Shown: one piece after another, positions 31,380-37,891 of the stretch | Numbering within the stretch: the first letter of the stretch is position 1 | Layout of the letters: the number at the start of each line of letters is the position of its first letter | Assembly (NCBI GenBank): GCA_016290905.1 | Contig: JAEEVO010000019.1 | Span: 1 to 37,891 of the forward strand | Direction: 5' to 3' | Length of the DNA: 37,891 nt | Origin: Lachnospiraceae bacterium | GTDB taxonomy: Bacteria > Bacillota > Clostridia > Lachnospirales > Lachnospiraceae | The notes under the pieces: model-generated | Database searches by the model: none | Seen by the model: only the letters and a program-made list of their open reading frames with translations | Told to the model about the DNA's origin: nothing | Program-made: the position numbers and the translations under genes

Positions 31380-32015
31380 ATGGCGTTTGATTATAAGAAG
31401 GAATATAAAGAATTCTATATGCCGAAGGGTACGCCCTCTATCGTCACCGTTCCGAAGATGAATTATATTGCAGTTAGGGGCAGCGGCAATCCGAATGATG
31501 AATATGGAGAATATAAACATGCCATAGGTCTTTTGTATGGGATCGCTTTTACCATCAAGATGAGTAAGAAGGGCGATCATCAGATCGATGGATACTTTGA
31601 TTATGTGGTGCCGCCGCTGGAAGGGTTCTGGTGGCAAGACGGTGTGGTCGGAGTAGATTATGCCAATAAAGATTCTTTTCGGTGGATCTCCGTCATCCGC
31701 CTGCCTGACTTTGTAACGAAAGAAGATTTTGACTGGGCTGTCATGGAAGCAACGGCAAAGAAGAAGCAGGATTTCTCAAAGGTCGAATTCTTTACGTATG
31801 ATGAAGGTATGTGCGTACAGTGTATGCATGTCGGGGCTTATGACGATGAGCCCGCTACAGTAGAGGCGATGCACAGATTTATGGAAGAACAGGGGTATAT
31901 GCTTGATATTACAGATAAGAGAATGCATCACGAAATATATCTGAGCGATGCCAGGAAGGTTGCACCGGAGAAGTTGAAAACTGTTATCAGGCATCCAATA
32001 AAAGTGAAGGGGTGA
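31380..32015 (+). CDS. GyrI-like small-molecule-binding protein
   Basis: The 211-residue product reads as a stand-alone GyrI-like (AraC effector-binding-type) domain: KMNYIAVRGSGNPND, a helix AIGLLYGIAFTIKM, YVVPPLEGFWW, and a second half with EFFTYDEGMCVQCMHVGAYDDEPATVEAMHRF. Such proteins bind hydrophobic or cationic compounds and can protect against toxic molecules. It starts 5 bases after the VOC stop, with AAAGG upstream. Confidence 0.85.
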   Translation: MAFDYKKEYKEFYMPKGTPSIVTVPKMNYIAVRGSGNPNDEYGEYKHAIGLLYGIAFTIKMSKKGDHQIDGYFDYVVPPLEGFWWQDGVVGVDYANKDSFRWISVIRLPDFVTKEDFDWAVMEATAKKKQDFSKVEFFTYDEGMCVQCMHVGAYDDEPATVEAMHRFMEEQGYMLDITDKRMHHEIYLSDARKVAPEKLKTVIRHPIKVKG

Positions 32016-32019
32016 TTGT

Positions 32020-32769
32020 ATGGAGTACATCAGAGTTACAAACGATAATCTGGAAAAGGAGCACATATGCTGTGCTATTTCCAATAATAAGGACGTACAG
32101 GTTTCTTCCAAGAAGGCCTGGCTGGCAGACAGATTTGATGAGGGGCTTGTTTTTCTCAAGAGCGCAGAGCGAGGGAAGTGTTTTATTGAGTATATTCCGG
32201 CTGAGAATGCGTGGGTTCCGATCAATGCCGATGGATATATGTACATTGACTGTCTATGGGTGTCCGGTTCTTTCAAGGGACATGGGTACGGGGCGGAATT
32301 ATTGGATGCCTGCATCGAAGATAGTAAAGAAAAGGGAAAGAAAGGACTGTGTATACTGGCGGCGGCAAAGAAGAAGCCTTTCCTTGCTGATCCAAAGTTC
32401 CTGAAATATAAGGGATTTACCGTATGCGATGAGGCGGACAATGGCATTCAGTTGTGGTTCTTGCCATTTGGAGAGGAAGCAGAAATGCCGAAGTTCAAAG
32501 AATGTGCAAAGCATCCTCACATAGAGGAACGAGGATATGTGCTGTATTACACCAGCCAATGTCCGTTTAATGCGAAGTATGTTCCAGTGCTAGAGCAGAC
32601 TGCCAGAGAAAATGATATACCGTTCCATGCGGTACATATCGCAAACAGAGAAGAGGCGCAGAAGGCGCCGACTCCGATCACAAACTATGCGCTGTTTCAT
32701 GACGGAGAGTATATTACGAATGAGCAAATGAACGATATAAAATTCCTGAAACTAGCGGCTCTTCGTTAG
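32020..32769 (+). CDS. GNAT acetyltransferase with C-terminal YoaP-type domain
   Basis: The 249-residue product contains a GNAT core (residues about 65-150; CLWVSGSFKGHGYGAELLDACIEDSK with the acetyl-CoA loop) followed by a YoaP-like tail from about 180 with YYTSQCPFNAKYVPVLEQTA and a thioredoxin-like look (Cys in SQCPF). This architecture matches YoaP-family GNATs. It closes the WYL operon and starts 4 bases after the previous stop. Substrate unknown. Confidence 0.82.
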   Translation: MEYIRVTNDNLEKEHICCAISNNKDVQVSSKKAWLADRFDEGLVFLKSAERGKCFIEYIPAENAWVPINADGYMYIDCLWVSGSFKGHGYGAELLDACIEDSKEKGKKGLCILAAAKKKPFLADPKFLKYKGFTVCDEADNGIQLWFLPFGEEAEMPKFKECAKHPHIEERGYVLYYTSQCPFNAKYVPVLEQTARENDIPFHAVHIANREEAQKAPTPITNYALFHDGEYITNEQMNDIKFLKLAALR

Positions 32770-32834
32770 TTTGTGTGGGTATATAAAACGCTATAACCCC
32801 TGTAAATATTGAAAAAGCATACATTTTCCTGTAC

Positions 32835-32856
32835 GATTTTTTTTGCGGAAAAAATC
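32835..32856 (+). other. AT-rich hairpin in the gap after the WYL operon
   Basis: GATTTTTT pairs with AAAAAATC around TTGCGG. It may serve as a weak terminator of the WYL operon. The remainder of 32770-32998 holds a short open frame and the response-regulator promoter. Confidence 0.3.
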
Positions 32857-32879
32857 TATGTAAGTGTGGAGGATGTTTT

Positions 32880-32951
32880 GTGAATCTTCCGCCCGGCGAG
32901 ACTAACGAATCGGAAAACCGGCCTTCAGATTCCGGAAGAAAAAGGATATAA
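32880..32951 (+). CDS. Possible 23-codon leader peptide
   Basis: A GTG at 32880 has GGAGG 9 bases upstream and encodes MNLPPGETNESENRPSDSGR plus three residues. The TAA stop (32949-32951) falls inside a TATAAT box. Base-paired CTTCCG and CGGAAG segments enclose most of it. Could be a chance frame. Confidence 0.25.
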   Translation: MNLPPGETNESENRPSDSGRKRI

Positions 32952-32952
32952 T
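32947..32952 (+). promoter_or_regulatory. -10 box of the response regulator/kinase operon
   Basis: TATAAT sits 47 bases before the ATG at 32999. A matching -35 is poor (TTCAGA, spacing 18), so an activator may be needed. Confidence 0.45.
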
Positions 32953-32998
32953 AGAGTATATCTTACCTGCGGGAATACCGTTTCAAGGAGGACAGAGC

Positions 32999-33754
32999 AT
33001 GAACAGAAGCATACTTATCATTGCTGAGGCCGAGGGCTTCATAATCAAGGGACTCGAGGCAAAGCTTAAAGGCATAGGCATGGAGTCCTCTTTTGCGCCT
33101 TTTAAGCTCAAAGAGCTTGAAGACGACAGCAGATGCAGGGATGCAAAGCTCCTGATCCTGTTTACGGATGAAACGGTGAAGGATAAGAGCGACCTGCTCA
33201 TATTTATCGGTGAGCAGTGCGCAGTCGGAAATACAAGGATCATTGTTGTCGGGACAAAGGAAGAGTTTGAAAGTGTTGAGAGGCATGTTACGAAAAGCCT
33301 TATCTTTAAGTTCTTTAACAGGCCCCTTGAGATGGACAGGCTGCTTGATGCCGTAGAGGATCATATGCTGGAGGAGGAAAAGCAGGCTAAAAGAAAAAGC
33401 ATCCTGGTCGTTGATGATGACGTGGCTTATATGAGCATGATTTCAGACTGGCTTAAGGACAGCTACCGCATATCCCTTGCAAACTCCGGGATGCAGGCGA
33501 TCACCTGGCTTGCCACAAATCACGCCGATCTCATCCTGCTTGACTATGAAATGCCGATAACGAGCGGCCCGCAGGTGCTTGAAATGATAAGGTCGGAGGA
33601 AAGGACAAGAGATATCCCGGTCATGTTCCTTACGGGGAAGGGGGACAGGGAAAGCATAATGAAGGTGCTTTCTTTAAAGCCTGCCGGATATCTCCTTAAA
33701 ACCATCGATAAATCGGGACTGCGTGACAGCATCGAAAAGTATTTTGCTCGGTAA
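32999..33754 (+). CDS. Response regulator with a degenerate and a canonical receiver domain
   Basis: The 251-residue product has two receiver-like modules. Residues 1-125 keep the fold pattern (ILIIAEAEG, LLILFTDE, IIVVGTK, FKFFNRPLE) but lack the phospho-acceptor Asp and the DD pair, so this half is a pseudo-receiver. Residues 132-251 are canonical: acidic pocket DDD (139-141), phospho-acceptor Asp182 in LLDYEMP, Thr212 and Lys234. There is no output domain, so it signals by protein contact. AAGGAGG precedes the ATG. The kinase gene follows 25 bases later. Confidence 0.85.
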   Translation: MNRSILIIAEAEGFIIKGLEAKLKGIGMESSFAPFKLKELEDDSRCRDAKLLILFTDETVKDKSDLLIFIGEQCAVGNTRIIVVGTKEEFESVERHVTKSLIFKFFNRPLEMDRLLDAVEDHMLEEEKQAKRKSILVVDDDVAYMSMISDWLKDSYRISLANSGMQAITWLATNHADLILLDYEMPITSGPQVLEMIRSEERTRDIPVMFLTGKGDRESIMKVLSLKPAGYLLKTIDKSGLRDSIEKYFAR

Positions 33755-33779
33755 GCGCAGGCTACGGAGGAAACGGGCT

Positions 33780-36700
33780 TTGAAAGATCATTCGGACATT
33801 TCCAAAAGAAACGGAATATTGCGCGCGGGATGTATCTTTGCGGGGATCGCCGTAAATCTCCTGCTGTCATTTCTTTCGGGAAGGTTAGATCTCCCGCTTT
33901 ATCTTGACACGACCGGAACTATCCTTGTCTCAATTACAGGCGGCCTGCTGCCGGGCATAATCACTGCGGTGCTTTCCAACACGCTATATATGCTCATTAA
34001 TCATGACGTGGTTTATTTTGGAGTGGTAAACGCGCTTGTTGCCATTTACGCTGCCTGGGCTGCGTGGAAGAGGGAGCGGTTCGATCTCTTCACTATCATA
34101 AAGTTTACGATCGCGGCGGGATTTATCAGCGGCATTATAAGCGGGCTCATCCAATGGGGCCTGTTCGGCGGGCCGCAGCTGCCTTATATGACCGCTTCGA
34201 TCGAAAGACTTTCGTCCGGGACGGCTGTTTTCCGACTTCCGGTATTTCTTGTCTTAAACAGTCTTTTCAACATGGTGGACAAGGGGATCTCACTTTTGCT
34301 GGCTCTTCTTGTCCTTTGTTTTATTCCCGGAACCGTTAAGGAAATGATCAGAGCCGGCGGCTGGAGGCAGCATCCCCTGTCAGCGGAGGAGCTTTCCGCG
34401 ATCCATTCCTGGGGCAGGGACATCGGCCGTTCGGTAAGGAAAAGAATGGCATACATGCTCATAACCGTGTCTGTCCTGATCGTCGTAGTGACCGGAATGA
34501 TCGGGATCCGTCTGTATTTCGAGAAGGAAAAGGAAGAGAAGACCGAAACTGCCATAAATACGGCAAAGATGGCTGCGGAGCTTATTGACGCGGAGAAGGT
34601 TGACGAGTATATCGAAAAAGGCAGGGCAGCGGACGGATATGCCGAAACGGAGCGGCTGCTCTATAAGCTCAGGGACAGCGCGGCCGGAGTGGAATATCTT
34701 TATGCGGTCAAGATAAAGGAGGATGGCTGCTATTTCGTATTTGACCTCGCGACGGAGGATGTGGAGCCATATGAGCCGGGCGAACGGATCGATTTTGAGG
34801 AGGCCTTTGAGCCCTATCTTCCGGCCCTCTTTTCGGGCGAGGAGATAGAGCCGATAGAATCGAATGATATTTCCGGCTGGGTCATGACCGCCTATTACCC
34901 GGTAAGGGATAAGGACGGAAACTGTGCCTGCTATGCCGGCGCAGATGTATCGCTTGCATATATGGCGGACTATCTGGGAATTTTCGCCCTGCGGGTAGGC
35001 GTTATACTTGCGGGTTTCTTCATACTGCTTCTTGCTTATGAAATGTGGACGGCTGATACCTTTTTCGTTTATCCGATAAGCAGCATTGCGCTCTGTGCGG
35101 AGAATTTCATAAGTTCCGACGACGACTGGGAAAAGCTTGATGAAAATGTTGATAAGATCAAGTCACTTGAGATACGTACCGGGGATGAGGTCGAGAAGCT
35201 CTATATGGCGATCGGGGATATGGCGGAGAACCAGAGGGAGCAGATCCGCAGCATGGCTGAACGGAACCGGATCCTTGTGGACAGCGAGGAGAAGCTCAAG
35301 GAGCAGATGGAGATCATTTCTACGATCGCAAATATCTATAATTCCATGTATGAGCTGGATCTTTCAAACAACACCTTCAGGGAGCTCAGAGCAGGCTATG
35401 CCTCAACGGAAAGCCTGGAAAAGGCCGAACAGCTTGATCTTCAGCAGATCGTGAATATAATGATCCGCAAAACCGTAGATGAATCCTGCATAGATGATGA
35501 TCTGCGGGCAGCAACAGATCTTTCGACTATCAACGAGCGGATGCGCGAAGAAGATGTCTGGACCAGGGAGGTCCTGAACAGGGGAGGGCAATGGAAACGC
35601 GGAAGGATCATAGTGTCAAACAGGGATCAGGACGGAAGGATCACCCGTATCTTATGGGTTACCGAGGATATTGACAAGGAGAGAAAGGAACGCGAGCGTC
35701 TTATTGATATGTCGGAACGGGCAATGGCGGCAAGCGAGGCCAAATCTTCTTTCCTCTCGAATATGTCCCATGAGATAAGGACTCCGATCAATGCGGTGCT
35801 GGGAATGAATGAAATGATCCTGAGGGAGAGCGGCGAGGAAAATGTGCTGGAATATGCCGAGAGCATCCGCACAGCCGGAAACACGCTTCTCGGGCTTGTC
35901 AACGATATCCTTGATTTTTCGAAGATCGAGGCCGGAAAGATGGAGATCATTCCGGTGGAATATGACCTGTCCTCGGTGATAAACGATCTTGTAAACATGA
36001 TCCAGATGAAGACTGATGCCAAAGGACTGGAACTGAGGCTTGACATAGGCAGGGATATCCCCAAGCTTCTGTACGGCGATGAGGTGCGGATAAAGCAGGT
36101 AGTTACAAATCTTCTGACCAATGCCGTGAAGTATACGGAAAAGGGCAGCGTCACTTTTCATGCCTCTTATGAAAAGATACCTGACGATGGGGAAAACATC
36201 TTCCTGATCATTTCGGTTGAGGATACGGGGATAGGCATAAAACCGGAGGATATGACAAAGCTCTTCTCGGAGTTTGAGAGGATCGAGGAAGAGCGCAACC
36301 GAAATGTAGAGGGGACGGGGCTTGGAATGAACATCACAAAGCGGCTGCTTGAGATGATGGATACCTCCCTTCAGGTTAAGAGCGTTTACGGAGAAGGTTC
36401 TGCCTTCTCTTTCCGGCTGAAGCAGAAGGTCACAGGCTGGGAGGAGATCGGAGACTACGAGGCCTCCTATCGCGCGTCGCTGTCCTCCAGGAAGAAATAC
36501 AGGGAGAAGTTTACTGCGCCTGAGGCGATGATCCTTGTTGCCGATGATACGGAGACCAATCTTACAGTGTTCGGGAATCTCCTTAAGAGGACTCTTGTGA
36601 AGATCGATACGGCACAGAGCGGTGATGAATGCCTTAAACTATCTCGTGATAAAAAGTATGATCTGATCTTTATAGACCATATGATGCCTGAAAAGGACGG

Positions 36701-37526
36701 GATACAGACCCTTCACGAGCTGCGGGGGGAGGAAGCCAATCCGAATACCGGCACACCGGCTGTCTGCCTTACCGCAAACGCCATATCCGGGGCAAGAGAG
36801 AGATATCTTTCAGAGGGCTTTGATGATTACCTTACAAAGCCTATAGATACCGGCAGGCTGGAGGATATGCTCATAGAGTATCTGCCGGAGGAAAAGGTGA
36901 CGATATCAGGGGATGACGCAGATCAGGATACCGCCGAAAAGGAAGAGGAGCCGCTTCCCGAATGGCTCCTTGGCCGCGAAGGCCTTGACACGGAAGCAGG
37001 TGTAAAAAACAGCGGAGGGACGTCGGAGTACCTTACCGTGCTCGAAGGCTTTTATGCTGCGATCAGTGCCAAGGCGGAAGAGATAGAAAGCTATTACAGG
37101 CAGGGAGACATAAAGAACTACACGATCAAGGTGCATGCGCTTAAGTCATCCGCAAGGATCATAGGAGCCGTAGAGCTTTCCGCTAAGGCGGGGCGTTTGG
37201 AGGATGCCGGAAATGAAAACAACACGGATTACATCAAAGAGCATACGGATGACCTGCTGAAGCAGTATCGGTCCTACATCGAAATACTGTCGCCTGTTGC
37301 CGAAAAATCGGAGGATCAGCCGGAGATTCCGCCGTATATGCTGGCGGATGCTTATGCCGCGCTTTCGGAAACAGCGGAGGTCATGGATTTTGATACTGCC
37401 CGGATGATAATGGAATCCATACAGGAATACAGGCTTCCGTCGGAGGACGAAAAACGCTTTGGGGAAATACGGGCAAAGCTCTCCCAAATGGACTGGGACG
37501 GGATCAAAGAAATACTGAAGAGCTGA
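33780..37526 (+). CDS. Membrane hybrid histidine kinase with receiver and Hpt domains
   Basis: Starts at a TTG 9 bases after GGAGG (33766-33770), since the upstream in-frame GTG lies inside the previous gene; 1248 residues. Order: a six-helix-like membrane module (about 10-215), resembling the S-component fold of ECF transporters (LDTTGTILVSITGGLLPGII); a transmembrane helix, an extracellular sensor (about 245-390) and another helix; a HAMP-like and PAS-like stretch; kinase core with His664 (SNMSHEIRTPINAVLG), N box and GTGLGM; receiver with Asp966 (IDHMMPEKDG); Hpt with His1119 (KVHALKSSARIIG). It is a BarA-type phosphorelay in one chain. The two-receiver protein upstream is its probable partner. 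Confidence 0.9.
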   Translation: MKDHSDISKRNGILRAGCIFAGIAVNLLLSFLSGRLDLPLYLDTTGTILVSITGGLLPGIITAVLSNTLYMLINHDVVYFGVVNALVAIYAAWAAWKRERFDLFTIIKFTIAAGFISGIISGLIQWGLFGGPQLPYMTASIERLSSGTAVFRLPVFLVLNSLFNMVDKGISLLLALLVLCFIPGTVKEMIRAGGWRQHPLSAEELSAIHSWGRDIGRSVRKRMAYMLITVSVLIVVVTGMIGIRLYFEKEKEEKTETAINTAKMAAELIDAEKVDEYIEKGRAADGYAETERLLYKLRDSAAGVEYLYAVKIKEDGCYFVFDLATEDVEPYEPGERIDFEEAFEPYLPALFSGEEIEPIESNDISGWVMTAYYPVRDKDGNCACYAGADVSLAYMADYLGIFALRVGVILAGFFILLLAYEMWTADTFFVYPISSIALCAENFISSDDDWEKLDENVDKIKSLEIRTGDEVEKLYMAIGDMAENQREQIRSMAERNRILVDSEEKLKEQMEIISTIANIYNSMYELDLSNNTFRELRAGYASTESLEKAEQLDLQQIVNIMIRKTVDESCIDDDLRAATDLSTINERMREEDVWTREVLNRGGQWKRGRIIVSNRDQDGRITRILWVTEDIDKERKERERLIDMSERAMAASEAKSSFLSNMSHEIRTPINAVLGMNEMILRESGEENVLEYAESIRTAGNTLLGLVNDILDFSKIEAGKMEIIPVEYDLSSVINDLVNMIQMKTDAKGLELRLDIGRDIPKLLYGDEVRIKQVVTNLLTNAVKYTEKGSVTFHASYEKIPDDGENIFLIISVEDTGIGIKPEDMTKLFSEFERIEEERNRNVEGTGLGMNITKRLLEMMDTSLQVKSVYGEGSAFSFRLKQKVTGWEEIGDYEASYRASLSSRKKYREKFTAPEAMILVADDTETNLTVFGNLLKRTLVKIDTAQSGDECLKLSRDKKYDLIFIDHMMPEKDGIQTLHELRGEEANPNTGTPAVCLTANAISGARERYLSEGFDDYLTKPIDTGRLEDMLIEYLPEEKVTISGDDADQDTAEKEEEPLPEWLLGREGLDTEAGVKNSGGTSEYLTVLEGFYAAISAKAEEIESYYRQGDIKNYTIKVHALKSSARIIGAVELSAKAGRLEDAGNENNTDYIKEHTDDLLKQYRSYIEILSPVAEKSEDQPEIPPYMLADAYAALSETAEVMDFDTARMIMESIQEYRLPSEDEKRFGEIRAKLSQMDWDGIKEILKS

Positions 37527-37574
37527 ATGGAACTGCTGGCGGATGCGGATAATCGCAGAGCCGGGGCGGCTTAA

Positions 37575-37712
37575 GGCATTGTGGATATCTCACATGGAGT
37601 AGTGACAGCGGCTGTTCCTTGGGCGAGACATAAATCACGCTTCACGAAAGAGTTCGAGGAACTTGCAACATGGCTTACGGCTTCAGGAACATGGGCAACA
37701 TGCTTGATATGA
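37575..37712 (+). pseudogene. ISL3-type transposase relic
   Basis: A short frame ending in TGA at 37710 reads AAVPWARHKSRFTKEFEELATWL, matching the early zinc-ribbon/helical part of ISL3-family transposases found in Lachnospiraceae. Flanking stops and the missing remainder show decay. The rest of the stretch from 37713 to 37845 shows no further recognisable gene. Confidence 0.55.
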
Positions 37713-37845
37713 TCATGCTCCGTTGTTCTGATATAGAAGTCCGACTAGCTAACGGATAGGAGTGGGAGCATATCGAGATTACGATTGATGCAGATACTAC
37801 AGAATAAAGGATTCTGAGAAGGTGGAAGGCTGCATGAGAAATTTT

Positions 37846-37887
37846 AAACAGTGGCGATAATCCTATGAGGGGATGTCGCCACTGTTT
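37846..37887. terminator. Hairpin near the window end
   Basis: AAACAGTGGCG (37846-37856) and CGCCACTGTTT (37877-37887) are perfect 11-base inverted arms with a 20-base loop. It could be an intrinsic terminator or a terminal structure of the neighbouring insertion sequence. Confidence 0.6.
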
Positions 37888-37891
37888 CTTG

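Noticed and set aside
32012-32404. Plus-strand frame overlapping the GNAT-YoaP gene
   Set aside because: The other frame encodes a clear GNAT and is coupled to the operon; this one has arginine- and serine-rich shadow composition.
32870-32998. A riboswitch upstream of the response regulator
   Set aside because: I see complementary segments but no conserved core of c-di-GMP, TPP, FMN or other known classes.

Overview
The window looks like chromosomal DNA of a low-to-medium-GC anaerobic Firmicute, most likely a Lachnospiraceae (Butyrivibrio-like). This rests on the FabK-type FAS II operon, the PAS/SARP-like winged-helix regulator, frequent TTG and GTG starts with strong Shine-Dalgarno sites, and GLUG-repeat and SGNH secreted proteins. 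It is an inference from family content; no rRNA is present.

Layout. 1-3090 is an eroded accessory strip: a possible toxin tail, a truncated HigA-like antitoxin, an SGNH lipoprotein, a SUKH-type gene between two copies of a GGGGACGG palindrome, and a small unknown gene. 3091-4824 (minus) is a glycosidase-like TIM-barrel protein, followed by a flavin reductase-like protein and a YczE/YitT-type membrane protein. 6791-9090 (minus) is the most unusual locus. A roughly 175-nt RNA gene with its own promoter and terminator folds as a circularly permuted tRNA: T arm, 7-bp acceptor stem closed by a UUCG tetraloop, U8-A9, then D arm. This is the architecture of YrlA-type bacterial Y RNAs. Immediately downstream, on the same strand, is a 692-residue TerD-domain protein rather than a recognisable Ro60. 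9318-10614 is an XRE-DUF3990 (ADP-ribosyltransferase-like) gene with a partner gene, resembling a toxin-antitoxin pair. 10718-12355 is a GH36 alpha-galactosidase.

12564-22042 is a tightly packed fatty-acid operon: acpP, fabK, fabD, fabG, fabF, accB, fabZ, accC, accD, accA and an acyl-CoA synthetase. fabH and a FabT/FapR-type regulator gene are absent. It supplies malonyl-CoA (accBCDA), elongates acyl-ACP (fabD, F, G, Z, K), and may activate exogenous acyl chains through the last gene.

22241-29858 holds a PAS/winged-helix regulator, the relic of an ATP-binding HTH protein, a secreted GLUG/FN3 protein, a secreted histidine acid phosphatase, an RlmD-type rRNA methyltransferase and a GNAT. 30041-32769 is a WYL-regulated operon (WYL, VOC, GyrI-like, GNAT-YoaP). 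32999-37526 encodes a two-receiver response regulator and a large hybrid histidine kinase with receiver and Hpt domains. The window ends in an ISL3 transposase relic and a hairpin.

All family calls come from reading motifs by eye. No database or folding program was run.
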